From NCBI GenBank assembly GCA_965660675.1, contig CBFIAU010000009.1:58266-122265 (forward strand): DNA of 64,000 nt, written 5' to 3'. The notes under the pieces are model-generated. The model was not told the DNA's origin. It ran no database searches and worked only from the letters and a program-made list of their open reading frames with translations. This DNA is from UBA12202 sp002691725 (GTDB lineage Bacteria > Pseudomonadota > Alphaproteobacteria > Puniceispirillales > UBA1172). Shown here piece after piece: positions 1-8,624 of this stretch. Numbering within the stretch: the first letter of the stretch is position 1; every line of letters begins with the position of its first letter. The translations under genes and the position numbers were made by a program.

Positions 1-278
1 ATCACGTTCCGCCTGATGGCGAGAGCTTTGCCCAAGTCATGACAAGGCTTGCCCCTGTTATTAATGAATATGCTGATCAAAATACCGTGCTAGTCACGCA
101 TGGTATGGTGATCCGCGCCTTGCTTGGTCTAGCTCTTGGGATGACAGCCGATCAGTCTTTGTCAATTAATATCGCTCCATTATCACTTACCGAATTAAGC
201 TATATGAAATCAGGGTCATCAGATGTAGCTGCTAATGGCGGCCAATGGCAGTTAAATTATCTCAATCGCGCCTATTGA
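1..278 (+). CDS. Histidine phosphatase family protein, C-terminal part (5' end outside window)
   Basis: The reading frame is open from the first complete codon at position 3, so the gene starts upstream. The visible 92 residues include a VLVTHGMVIRALLGLALG segment. This matches the second conserved His region of the phosphoglycerate mutase-like histidine phosphatase superfamily, whose members remove phosphate through a phospho-His intermediate. The first RHG motif lies outside the window, so the substrate cannot be judged. The gene ends 14 bp before the convergent hpf gene. The family call is good, the exact function open. Confidence 0.75.
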   Translation, partial: HVPPDGESFAQVMTRLAPVINEYADQNTVLVTHGMVIRALLGLALGMTADQSLSINIAPLSLTELSYMKSGSSDVAANGGQWQLNYLNRAY

Positions 279-292
279 TCAGCTGATTTGAT

Positions 293-907
293 TTACCGAT
301 TACCGCGTGGATCAACCCAGCCAATGCTATTATCATTACGCCGATAGATCATATTTAATCCCATATGGCTTTTATTGCGGAACATCATCGCCGACTGACC
401 AGAGATATCAAATCGCATAATTGCTTCTTCAAGTGACAGGCTCTGAATTGAGTAATCCATTTCAGCCAGAATGGCAGGTGCGCCGTTCTCACCACCAGTA
501 TCCGCATCGGCATCATCTATGCTGGCCGTATCACTTGCGGGGCTTGTGTCATCCTTATCATAGGATAATACCGTCATCGTTGCCGCCATAAAATCCTGTT
601 CATGGTGATCCTGATGATGGTTTTTTAGTCTTCTTTTATAACGTCGTAATCGCTTTTCAATATGTTCTGCTGCTATATCCATTGCTTGTTTTGCGTCACC
701 AGCTTTGCCACTTGCCTCCATATCCATGCCTGTGGTTAAGACAACATATATCTTCACTGCAAATCCGATTGTATCTTTTTCAAGAGTAACTTTGCCAGAA
801 ACAGCACGCGGAAAATATTTTGATACCACCGCATCAAGCTGTGTATTGGCATGATCTTGAAACGCTGAACCTGAGTCCATATTCTTACCAGACACTGTAA
901 TTTGCAT
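293..907 (-). CDS. hpf: Ribosome hibernation promoting factor, long form
   Basis: This 204-residue protein has the two-domain layout of long HPF. An N-terminal S30AE domain (about 1-105) binds the 30S decoding region. A C-terminal dimerisation domain (about 148-200, with SLEEAIMRFDISGQSAMMFRN and a YRR...GWVDP end) drives 100S formation in stationary phase. The linker (about 115-145) is rich in Asp, Ala and Ser. The ATG at 907 follows a GGGAGAAG Shine-Dalgarno sequence. In alphaproteobacteria hpf often sits near rpoN, which is not seen here. It converges on the phosphatase gene. Confidence 0.92.
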   Translation of the reverse strand: MQITVSGKNMDSGSAFQDHANTQLDAVVSKYFPRAVSGKVTLEKDTIGFAVKIYVVLTTGMDMEASGKAGDAKQAMDIAAEHIEKRLRRYKRRLKNHHQDHHEQDFMAATMTVLSYDKDDTSPASDTASIDDADADTGGENGAPAILAEMDYSIQSLSLEEAIMRFDISGQSAMMFRNKSHMGLNMIYRRNDNSIGWVDPRGNR

Positions 908-1041
908 AATCTTCTCCCTTCATATTGATCTTGATATCAGCCGTTTTGAGTCAAGTGACATCACAGGCTGATATTCAAATGATCAAATATATTGATCATG
1001 AATTCAAGAGTAATAAGAGTTTGTGCTTAAATTAGGGCAGA

Positions 1042-1665
1042 TCAGGTAAGTTCTTGCCGCAAGCCGATAGACAAGCGTCCATCAGTCACCTGATCAACAA
1101 AATGAAGCGGACGGCCATTATCGCCATCACGGCCAGCAAAATCAGGGGCGGATAATAGCACCAAATGACCTGGGCTATCATCTATGACCGTGGCACCATT
1201 GCCATCGCGGTCATCGCATAAGCAGAGCCGGGATTGCCCCGCTAGTGTGATAATAATAACAATCTGACGATAGCGCAGACCATCACGGTGGATGCCAATG
1301 CCTTTTGATCCAGCAGGATAATCCTGCACAGCTAAATCATTAATATGATATGGATTTTTAAGAACAGGATGCTGACAGTTGGTGCTCGCCTGATTGAGCC
1401 CTTGCTCAAGCAAATGACATAGCTTTTCCATCGCGCCTTGGCGCGGCGCCGGAAAGCAGATATGAAAGTCCTGGGTGACAACAATACCCTTATGCGATAC
1501 CCGATCACGGGCGCGCCGCATGGGTAAAGCCCTGGCTTCGTTGATCAGGCCTGCCAGCTCATCTTCATCAAAAAACGGAATAGAAAGACCAAGGCAATGC
1601 TCTTGCGATAATTCACGCAATGCCTCAGTCAAAATATTAAGCCTATCTTCGGTTAACGCGAACAT
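1042..1665 (-). CDS. 2OG-Fe(II) oxygenase superfamily protein
   Basis: This 207-residue protein carries the iron facial-triad pattern of 2-oxoglutarate-dependent dioxygenases in its C-terminal half: HRD (His126, Asp128) and a distal His188, with Arg197 in GRLSIGLR as the likely 2-oxoglutarate ligand. The spacing fits a double-stranded beta-helix core. The N-terminal 100 residues match nothing I recognise. The substrate is unknown; AlkB-like or small-molecule oxygenases are possible. ATG at 1665 is preferred over the TTG just upstream. It lies 36 bp after the aminotransferase gene on the same strand and could be cotranscribed. Confidence 0.6.
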   Translation of the reverse strand: MFALTEDRLNILTEALRELSQEHCLGLSIPFFDEDELAGLINEARALPMRRARDRVSHKGIVVTQDFHICFPAPRQGAMEKLCHLLEQGLNQASTNCQHPVLKNPYHINDLAVQDYPAGSKGIGIHRDGLRYRQIVIIITLAGQSRLCLCDDRDGNGATVIDDSPGHLVLLSAPDFAGRDGDNGRPLHFVDQVTDGRLSIGLRQELT

Positions 1666-1701
1666 CAACTACTCTAGTCTAAACCTTAAATTAACGCCAA
1701 A

Positions 1702-3093
1702 TCAGGTGAGAGAGGCAACCATCTTGTCAACCTCAGGCATGACACTCTCAATGCGGTCAAACATGATATTAATTTCATCCTCGGTAATGATAAGTGGTGG
1801 ACAAAAGCCAACCCCGTCAATCGGCAATGCCCGAATGATCACACCAGCATCCTGAACCATTTTCATCACCTTGGCGGCGGTTTTATGTGTCGGGTCAGGC
1901 TTAATCCGGGTTCCGGGTTCTGCCACAAACTCCGCCGCCCCGATCAAACCGACACTGCGGGTATGACCAACAGATGCATATTCACCCAAACGCGCCACTC
2001 GCTCGGCAAATAATGGCGCTAGCGCACGGACACGATTGATGATATCACGCTCCTCCATCAGCTCAAGAGTCCGAAGTGCAACTGCCGCCGGAACTGGATG
2101 CGCCGAATAGGTATAGCCATGACCAAACTGCCCAAGTTTTTCGGCTTGCACAGCCATACCGCTAGCCACTTGATCGGTCACAAGGACAGCGGAAATCGGC
2201 AGATATGCCGATGATAACGCCTTCGCACAAGTCAAAATATCAGGGTTCAGTCCAAATGTTGTTGACCCCCACATATTGCCTGTCCGGCCAAATCCACAAA
2301 TCACTTCATCGGCAATCAGCAAGATATCATGCTTTTTCAAAATCGGCTGGAGAGCCGCAAAATAGCCTTCGGGAGGTAAGATCACACCGCCAGCACCCAT
2401 TAATGGTTCGGCGATAAAAGCACCGATAGTATCAGCGCCTTCTTCGGCGATCATATCTTCCAGGTCTTGCATACAGCGCTTGACGAAATCGGCTTCGCTC
2501 TCACCATCATGGGCTTGCTGAAAGTAATTGGGTGAGGTCGTATGCTTGGCAAAATCAAGCGGTAAACTAAAGCCTTGTTGCACATAAGCAAGACCAGTCA
2601 GGCTGGAAGCCGCCAAGGTCACGCCATGATAGCCGCCTTTGCGAGCAATAATCTTGCGCTTTTCTGGCTTGCCAATAGCGGCATGATAGTACCAGACCAT
2701 TTTAATAGCGGTATCATTGGCTTCTGATCCCGAATTACAGAAAAACACCTTTTCAAGGCCTTCAGGCGCTATCCCGATTAACTTTTCCGCCAGATTAATG
2801 GCTGGATTATGCGTTTTCGCCGTAAAGCTATGGTAATATGGCAATTCTTCCATCTGTTTGACGGCGGCTTTGACTAATTCCGGCTCACTAAACCCGAATG
2901 ACGTGCACCATAACCCTGCCATGCCCTCAACATAATCTTTACCGTCATTATCATAAACATAAACGCCTTTGCCCTTATTCAGGATCATGGGGCCTTGTTC
3001 AGCTAATTGAGCGGGATTTGTGTAAGGGTGGAAATGATATGCAATATCTTTGGCTTCTTGCGAGTTTGGCGCAAATCGTTCTGGTTTATTCAT
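1702..3093 (-). CDS. Class III aminotransferase (omega-amino acid/pyruvate type)
   Basis: A 463-residue PLP enzyme of fold type I, class III. It shows NSGSEAN (120-126) for cofactor phosphate binding, the ADEVICGFGRTG segment with Asp262 for the PLP nitrogen, and Lys291 in TCAKALSS as the Schiff-base lysine. Length and motifs fit the omega-amino acid:pyruvate or taurine/putrescine:pyruvate group, which moves terminal amino groups to pyruvate. The exact donor cannot be read from sequence. A strong AGGAGG lies before ATG 3093. The SDR gene upstream on the same strand ends 55 bp away, so the two may form a small catabolic operon. Confidence 0.85.
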   Translation of the reverse strand: MNKPERFAPNSQEAKDIAYHFHPYTNPAQLAEQGPMILNKGKGVYVYDNDGKDYVEGMAGLWCTSFGFSEPELVKAAVKQMEELPYYHSFTAKTHNPAINLAEKLIGIAPEGLEKVFFCNSGSEANDTAIKMVWYYHAAIGKPEKRKIIARKGGYHGVTLAASSLTGLAYVQQGFSLPLDFAKHTTSPNYFQQAHDGESEADFVKRCMQDLEDMIAEEGADTIGAFIAEPLMGAGGVILPPEGYFAALQPILKKHDILLIADEVICGFGRTGNMWGSTTFGLNPDILTCAKALSSAYLPISAVLVTDQVASGMAVQAEKLGQFGHGYTYSAHPVPAAVALRTLELMEERDIINRVRALAPLFAERVARLGEYASVGHTRSVGLIGAAEFVAEPGTRIKPDPTHKTAAKVMKMVQDAGVIIRALPIDGVGFCPPLIITEDEINIMFDRIESVMPEVDKMVASLT

Positions 3094-3147
3094 TTAACTT
3101 CCTCCTAAAACTTATTGGTCTTATGCATATGCTGAGACGACTTAAAT

Positions 3148-3897
3148 CTAAACATGTTGACCACCATTTATGTGCAATTCTGCACCATTGACGTAGCTTG
3201 CCTCATCAGAACATAAGAAGTAAATACTATCTGCCACTTCTTTCGTTGTTCCAAGTCTTTTCATCGGAATATTAGGTAAAACAACTTTTTCCGTATCAGC
3301 CGATATCATATCGGTTTTAATCTCACCAGGAGCTATGGCATTAACGCGCACCCCCATAGAGCCAAAATCATTTGCCATCTCACGGGTGAGTGCGCTTAAA
3401 GCGGCTTTCGATGTCGCATATGCTGTGCCTGCAAAATCATGAACGCGGCTACCGGCGATTGACGTGACATTGACGATAGTGCCTTTGCCATGTTTTAGCG
3501 CATCGGCCAGACCACGCGCTAACATAATCGGGGCAAAGAAATTAACCTGAAATACCTCATACCAGTCTTCGATAGGTGTCGCTTTACTATCCATGCGGCC
3601 ACCATCATGGGTTTTGGGTGAAATGGCCGCGTTATTGACCAAGGCATTTAAGGGCTTGCCATCAAGCCTTTCAAGAAGCTCAGAAATACCGGCTTCAATG
3701 CTCATGCGGTCTGACAAATTAATCTGCAGATGATCTTCTTCACCGGCTGGCCATGGGCAATCTTCGGGAAAAGCATTGCGCGAACAAGTAATGACGCGCC
3801 AGCCTTCCTCAGAAAACCGTTTCACTGTCGCATGACCAATTCCACGGCTGGCACCTGTCAGGACAAGCGTTTTTTTATCTTTATCATGATCTGTCAT
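3148..3897 (-). CDS. Short-chain dehydrogenase/reductase
   Basis: A 249-residue classical SDR. It has the TGASRGIG nucleotide loop (14-21), NNAA at 87-90, catalytic Ser145, and Tyr159 with Lys163 in YATSK. The PGEIKTDM segment and the C-terminal NGAELHINGGQ end are typical of NAD(P)-dependent oxidoreductases acting on hydroxyl or keto groups. The substrate is unknown. ATG 3897 is preferred to the GTG three bases upstream. It is followed by the aminotransferase gene and is divergent from the GMC oxidoreductase gene. Confidence 0.85.
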   Translation of the reverse strand: MTDHDKDKKTLVLTGASRGIGHATVKRFSEEGWRVITCSRNAFPEDCPWPAGEEDHLQINLSDRMSIEAGISELLERLDGKPLNALVNNAAISPKTHDGGRMDSKATPIEDWYEVFQVNFFAPIMLARGLADALKHGKGTIVNVTSIAGSRVHDFAGTAYATSKAALSALTREMANDFGSMGVRVNAIAPGEIKTDMISADTEKVVLPNIPMKRLGTTKEVADSIYFLCSDEASYVNGAELHINGGQHV

Positions 3898-4063
3898 CAC
3901 ATCGCATTTAGTGTTGTTTTGTTAGAGAGATTTATCTTAATATTACTTTTAATACCTTAAGGTTAAATGCAGTAAGTTTCAATCAAGCAATATTCTATGC
4001 ATCAAACCCTAAATCAACATTCGGCCAACAATATAATCATAACATAATTTTAATGGAATACAT

Positions 4064-5680
4064 ATGAAACAAGCAGATTTTATCATTATTGGTGCTGGAT
4101 CAGCTGGATGTGTTTTGGCCAACAGGCTGACGGCTGACGGAAAAACATCTGTCATCTTGATTGAGGCTGGCGGCGAAGACCGCCATCCCTTTATCCACTT
4201 GCCTGTTGGCTATGTCAAAACCATGGTCAATCCAGCCGTCAACTGGATGTTCAAATCTGAGCCCGAAGAAGGCACCTATAATCGTAGCATTGATATGCCG
4301 CGCGGTAAGGTTCTCGGTGGCTCATCATCTATCAATGGCATGATTTATGTGCGTGGGCAAAGCCATGATTATGATCAATGGGCACAGAGCGGCAATTCAG
4401 GCTGGAGCTATCAAGATGTTCTGCCCTATTTCAAAAAAAGTGAATGTTTTGAAGGTATAACAAACAAAACGGCAAATCCGGAATGGCGTGGTGGTGATGG
4501 GCCATTGCATGTTCAGCATGTCCGTGAACATTACACCGCCATGGATAAGATTCTGGAAAGCGCGCGCGCCGAGGGCTGGCCAATAAATGCTGATTATAAT
4601 GGTGATGAGCAAGAAGGCTTTGCCTATGCCCAGACAACCATGCGAAATGGGCTGCGCTGGTCAACCAAGAAAGGCTATTTGAACCCTGCTCGCAAGCGGC
4701 CTAATTTGCATGTCATTAGCCGCGCCATGGCGACTGGCTTGATCATGGACGGCAAGACAGTCACCGGCGTTACCATATCGCAAGGCGGCAACACGCAAAC
4801 GCTTACCGCCAATGCAGAGGTGATTTTATCAGCCGGGGCGTTCCAATCACCGCAATTACTAGAGCTGTCAGGTATTGGTGATCATGATATCCTGTCACAA
4901 CACGGCATTGCCACCGCTCATCATCTGCCTGCCATTGGCATGCATCTGCAAGACCATTATATCTCTCGTCTATCGTGGAAATTGCGTGATCTGCCATCGC
5001 TGAACAGCAAGACACGCGGCATTGGGCTGGCTGGCGAAATATTAAAGTTCATTGGCAATCGCCGAGGCGCTCTGTCCATGCCAGCTGGGATAATCATGGG
5101 TTTCATCAAAAGCCGCGCTGAATTATTAGGCCCTGATATTCAATATCATATTGCCAATGCCAGCTATGCCAATCCAGCCAAACGCATTTTTGACCGTTTC
5201 CCTGGCCTGACGATTGGCCCTTGTCAGCTGCGTCCTGAAAGTCGGGGGTCTGTCCATATCCGCTCAACTGACCCTTTTGCCCCGCCAGCTATTCGCATGA
5301 ATTATCTGGATACAACAGAAGACCAGCGAGTGCATCTGGCGGCTGTGCGAATGGCACGGAAAATCATGGAAAATGATGTCATGAAGCCATATGTCATTGA
5401 TGAATTGCGGCCAGGCAAGATCGTCGATAGTGATGATGAATTGCTGGATTATGTGCGGCAAACAGGCGTTACGCTATATCACCCTGTATCGACCTGTCGG
5501 ATGGGCGAAAATACAAAAACCAACGTTGTTGATGATCGTCTGCGAGTTCATGGACTCACAGGTATTCGCGTTGTTGATGCGTCTATCATGCCTAGTTTAG
5601 TATCGGGCAACACCAATGCAGCAACCATCATGATTGCCGAAAAAGCCAGCGATATGATTCTAGCCGATTTGAAACGCTGA
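4064..5680 (+). CDS. GMC-family FAD-dependent alcohol/choline dehydrogenase-like oxidoreductase
   Basis: This 538-residue flavoprotein of the glucose-methanol-choline family opens with the IIGAGSAGCVLANRL dinucleotide fold and an Asp/Glu at the end of beta2 (EAG). GMC signature 1 is around GKVLGGSSSINGMIYVRG and signature 2 around GAFQSPQLLELSGIG. The catalytic His is in YHPVSTCRMG near residue 475, and the C-terminal VVDASIMPSLVSGNTNA block is present. Such enzymes oxidise primary alcohols to aldehydes. Choline is one possibility, but no betB or betaine genes are nearby, so I do not name it betA. It is followed at 34 bp by another flavoprotein gene, probably cotranscribed. Confidence 0.88.
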   Translation: MKQADFIIIGAGSAGCVLANRLTADGKTSVILIEAGGEDRHPFIHLPVGYVKTMVNPAVNWMFKSEPEEGTYNRSIDMPRGKVLGGSSSINGMIYVRGQSHDYDQWAQSGNSGWSYQDVLPYFKKSECFEGITNKTANPEWRGGDGPLHVQHVREHYTAMDKILESARAEGWPINADYNGDEQEGFAYAQTTMRNGLRWSTKKGYLNPARKRPNLHVISRAMATGLIMDGKTVTGVTISQGGNTQTLTANAEVILSAGAFQSPQLLELSGIGDHDILSQHGIATAHHLPAIGMHLQDHYISRLSWKLRDLPSLNSKTRGIGLAGEILKFIGNRRGALSMPAGIIMGFIKSRAELLGPDIQYHIANASYANPAKRIFDRFPGLTIGPCQLRPESRGSVHIRSTDPFAPPAIRMNYLDTTEDQRVHLAAVRMARKIMENDVMKPYVIDELRPGKIVDSDDELLDYVRQTGVTLYHPVSTCRMGENTKTNVVDDRLRVHGLTGIRVVDASIMPSLVSGNTNAATIMIAEKASDMILADLKR

Positions 5681-5714
5681 TCATCTACTCGCATGATCGG
5701 ATAAGGAAAGTGTA

Positions 5715-7157
5715 ATGACCTCGCCTCAATCTGGCTTACCAATTGTGATTATCGGTGATGGCTATGCCGCCGCAGTTTTGCTCATCCATTTGGCGCGCAG
5801 GCAGGTTAATTTATCCTCTGTCGGGGTGATTGGCGATGCTGCTCTGGAGGCGGGAGCTTTGAAGATGGGAGCTTTGGAGGCAGAAGCATTGGGCAGAGGC
5901 GCGGCATACGGCACTCAGCATCCGCATTTCCGGCTCAATGTGCGTGATGATCTGATGGTGATTGATCAAGATTTTCCAAGTGATTTTGTCGATTGGGCAA
6001 AACAGCTTAATGATCCTGCCGCCACAGATCAGGCTGGCGCTGGTCAGTTTTATCGGCGCAGTGATTTTGCCAGTTATCTGGCTGAGCAATTAGCTAAACA
6101 TAATATTGTGAATGAGATAACATCCCTGACTGGTAAAGCCACGCGCATAACGCCTAACAAAAATAATAAAGTAAAAAGCAATAAAAACAGCTATTTATGG
6201 GATATTGCCCTCAATGATGGCAGCACCGTTTTGGCAAAGCATGTGATCTTGGCGACTGGCAATCCGCCACCGCAAGGCCAGCATCTTATAGCCGATGATG
6301 TGTCGCTGGATACCCAACGTGAGCGTATTATTGACCAGCCCTGGAAAGGTGATGCTGTTGATCAGATACCGCCGAATGCACATGTCGGGATCATCGGTGG
6401 CGGGTTAACCGCGCTTGATGCCTGTTTTGCGCTTTATGAAAATGGCCATCATGGGCAAATCTCAATAGTCACACCGAAAGGACTGCTGCCGCCGCCGCAA
6501 AGCGCATGGCAAGACGTTGATATACCGCCCTTCCCTGATGCTCTTACCGCATCAAGGTTTATTCAGCATATACGGCGAAATCTGCCCAATAGGGATTGGA
6601 CAAAACCTGAATGGCAATCTGCTTTTGAGGGTATGAGGACGCAATTAGCTGATGGCTGGCACCGCCTTCCTGATCAGCATAGACCGCGATTAATGCGGCG
6701 GTTTGGCTGGCTTTGGTCACTGATACGGTATCGCGCCTGTCCGCAAACGATCCGCGCTGTTAATGCCATGACAAAGGCTGGCCAGATGCAGATTATTGCT
6801 GATCGCGTCATTCAGATTAAAGCCGCCATGAGTGATGCTGTATCGTCTTCGCCGCCACCTCTAACGCTAGTGATGCAACGCCATGATGACTTGGCTTGCG
6901 GTCATGTGATCCTTGCCGCCGGCGTTGGCAATGATGCGCTGATAACGCAGTTAAAAGATAGTCACATTGCTGGGGTTTTGGCAAATGGCGGTATCAATGT
7001 CAGTGATGAATTGCAGGTGCTGGCGCCTGATGGCTCCCCTCAACCCCACTTATGGGCGTTAGGGCCGCCAACGCAATTTGCATTAGGTGATGTTGTTGGC
7101 GCTACGACAACCGCTAAACAAGCCGCTAGACTGGCTGATCAGCTTGCGACATTATAA
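5715..7157 (+). CDS. FAD/NAD(P)-binding domain protein (FAD-NAD(P)-binding family)
   Basis: A 480-residue protein with two Rossmann-type motifs. The N-terminal one is VIIGDGYAAAVLL, where the usual GxGxxG reads GDGYAA. The second, HVGIIGGGLTALDA, is near residue 218. The GAAYGTQHPHFRLNV segment is typical of the HI0933/FAD-NAD(P)-binding family found in SidA-like and uncharacterised oxidoreductases. The reaction is unknown. Between residues 43 and 62 it carries an Ala/Leu/Glu insertion made of four 15-bp repeats. ATG 5715 follows AAGGAAAG. It trails the GMC gene by 34 bp and precedes a YcgN-family gene by 4 bp. Confidence 0.65.
   Translation: MTSPQSGLPIVIIGDGYAAAVLLIHLARRQVNLSSVGVIGDAALEAGALKMGALEAEALGRGAAYGTQHPHFRLNVRDDLMVIDQDFPSDFVDWAKQLNDPAATDQAGAGQFYRRSDFASYLAEQLAKHNIVNEITSLTGKATRITPNKNNKVKSNKNSYLWDIALNDGSTVLAKHVILATGNPPPQGQHLIADDVSLDTQRERIIDQPWKGDAVDQIPPNAHVGIIGGGLTALDACFALYENGHHGQISIVTPKGLLPPPQSAWQDVDIPPFPDALTASRFIQHIRRNLPNRDWTKPEWQSAFEGMRTQLADGWHRLPDQHRPRLMRRFGWLWSLIRYRACPQTIRAVNAMTKAGQMQIIADRVIQIKAAMSDAVSSSPPPLTLVMQRHDDLACGHVILAAGVGNDALITQLKDSHIAGVLANGGINVSDELQVLAPDGSPQPHLWALGPPTQFALGDVVGATTTAKQAARLADQLATL
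5841..5900 (+). repeat. In-frame 15-bp imperfect tandem repeat, four units
   Basis: Units start at 5841, 5856, 5871 and 5886 and read gctctggaggcggga, gctttgaagatggga, gctttggaggcagaa and a diverged fourth copy. They encode A-L-E-A-G-like pentapeptides inserted after the first Rossmann strand of the FAD-binding protein. Each unit is a multiple of three, so expansion or loss keeps the frame. Confidence 0.85.
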
Positions 7158-7161
7158 CGCC

Positions 7162-7617
7162 ATGTCAGATCGTGATCCGTTTTGGAAAATTAAATCTTTA
7201 TCGCAAATGACGCATGATGAATGGGAAAGCCTGTGTGATGGATGCGGCAAATGTTGTCTGATTAAACTGCAAGATATTGATACAGGTGAGTATTATTTCA
7301 CGGATGTTGGCTGTACATTGCTTGATCAATCAACATGCCGATGCAAAGACTACGCAAACCGCAAAGCCATTGTGCCTGATTGCGTTATTCTGAAACCAAA
7401 TACGCTTGATCAAATCCCGTGGATGCCAGACAGTTGTTCGTATCGACTGCTCTATGAAGGCAAGACCTTGCCAGCATGGCATCCGTTAGTGACAGGTGAT
7501 CCATCAAGCACGCATCAAGCTGAGCAATCGGTGGCAGGAAAAATCATTTCTGAGGATCATGTTGATGAACAGGACTTGCCATCCCATATTAAAGACTGGT
7601 CGTCACATAATGGATAA
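7162..7617 (+). CDS. YcgN/UPF0260 family cysteine-cluster protein
   Basis: A 151-residue protein with the conserved cysteine clusters of the YcgN (UPF0260, CxxCxxCC) family: CDGCGKCC near residue 24, then a C...CRC group and a further Cys in IVPDCVIL. These residues probably bind a metal or Fe-S cluster; the cellular role is not established. The start chosen is the ATG at 7162, which gives the family length and an N-terminus (MSDRDPFWKIKS) typical of it. An upstream in-frame start at 7087 would lie inside the preceding gene. The gene follows the FAD-binding protein by 4 bp, so translation is probably coupled. Confidence 0.85.
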   Translation: MSDRDPFWKIKSLSQMTHDEWESLCDGCGKCCLIKLQDIDTGEYYFTDVGCTLLDQSTCRCKDYANRKAIVPDCVILKPNTLDQIPWMPDSCSYRLLYEGKTLPAWHPLVTGDPSSTHQAEQSVAGKIISEDHVDEQDLPSHIKDWSSHNG

Positions 7618-7665
7618 TATGGCGACATAAATAACAATAACACGATAACAAGTAATGGAGTCAAA

Positions 7666-7878
7666 ATGAGCAAATGGTCATTATTAATTTACGGGCTAAT
7701 CACCTTATTAATCATCATTTCCCTATCAGGGTTTGGCACGGCAGAACGCGAATGGCTAGCGTGTAAGGAATCCATGATCCAACAGTTTTTTGGCTCTGGC
7801 TGTACGCCAATAAATGGCATTGGCATCCCTGCCGACCCTAACGCCCCGGTGCTTTCATCCCCCGGAAGTAATGTATAA
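7666..7878 (+). CDS. Small single-pass membrane protein, unknown
   Basis: A 70-residue predicted protein. Residues 5-22 (SLLIYGLITLLIIISLSG) form a hydrophobic segment that could be a membrane anchor or an uncleaved signal. It is followed by a short outside part with two Cys and a Pro-rich tail. A good Shine-Dalgarno (ATGGAG, 6 bases before the ATG) supports translation. I do not recognise the family. It stands between ycgN-like and flavin reductase genes on the same strand. Confidence 0.5.
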   Translation: MSKWSLLIYGLITLLIIISLSGFGTAEREWLACKESMIQQFFGSGCTPINGIGIPADPNAPVLSSPGSNV

Positions 7879-7946
7879 TGAGTATTGTATAATCAGCTAT
7901 GTATGAATAGCGATGTTACATGCTGGCTAATTGAGTAGGAGACTTT

Positions 7947-8576
7947 ATGTTTTTCGCGATCGATACCCATAAAGAGAACGGCCTGGCCTTCAATCCGCTT
8001 AAAGCTATTGTTAGTCCACGGCCAATCGGCTGGATTTCCAGCATAAGCAAAGATGGTATCCATAACCTTGCGCCATATAGTTTTTTCAATGCGGTTTCAG
8101 ACACACCAGCGATGGTCGTCTTTTCTTCATCACCGCAATCCGCAACAGACCCGGCGGCTAGCCATAAGGATTCGGTGAAAAATATCGAAGATGTTGGGGA
8201 TTTTGTGGTCAATATCGTGTCAGCAGAATTACTTGATGCGATGAATATCTCATCTGCAAATGTTGCCCATGATATATCAGAGTTTGAAACCGCAAAACTG
8301 ACGCCTGAACCCTCACATTTCGTTACCTCACCGCATGTTGCTGAGGCCCCGTGTTATCTGGAATGTAAGCTATGGCAGATACTGGATTTACCACCATCTG
8401 CGGCAGGTGTGCATAGCAAGCTTGTCTTTGGTGAGGTTGTTGGAATTGGCATTGATGATGCGCTGATAACCGATGCGGGCAAGATTGATGTCACGCGCTT
8501 TAAGCCAGCGGCTCGGCTTGGCTATAAAGATTACGCCATTATTGATGAGGTGTTTGAGCTAAGTCGCCCTGATTAG
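7947..8576 (+). CDS. Flavin reductase-like, FMN-binding split-barrel protein
   Basis: A 209-residue protein of the flavin reductase-like (flavoredoxin/DIM6-NTAB) group. The N-terminal segment with SPRPIGWISSIS and NLAPYSFFNAVSDTPAMVVF is the FMN-binding signature. The later DFVVNIVS and GEVVGIGIDD segments complete the split barrel. Members transfer electrons from NAD(P)H to FMN or bind FMN for partner oxygenases; the partner here is unknown. The ATG follows TAGGAGAC at ideal spacing. It converges on the gene at 8625-9335. Confidence 0.85.
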   Translation: MFFAIDTHKENGLAFNPLKAIVSPRPIGWISSISKDGIHNLAPYSFFNAVSDTPAMVVFSSSPQSATDPAASHKDSVKNIEDVGDFVVNIVSAELLDAMNISSANVAHDISEFETAKLTPEPSHFVTSPHVAEAPCYLECKLWQILDLPPSAAGVHSKLVFGEVVGIGIDDALITDAGKIDVTRFKPAARLGYKDYAIIDEVFELSRPD

Positions 8577-8624
8577 GCGGCCTCATTAGTCATATTGATT
8601 AGGCGGCTACTAATAGAATCAAGG

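Noticed and set aside
4064..5680. Choline dehydrogenase betA
   Set aside because: GMC motifs are general and there is no betB, betI or betaine transporter in the region.
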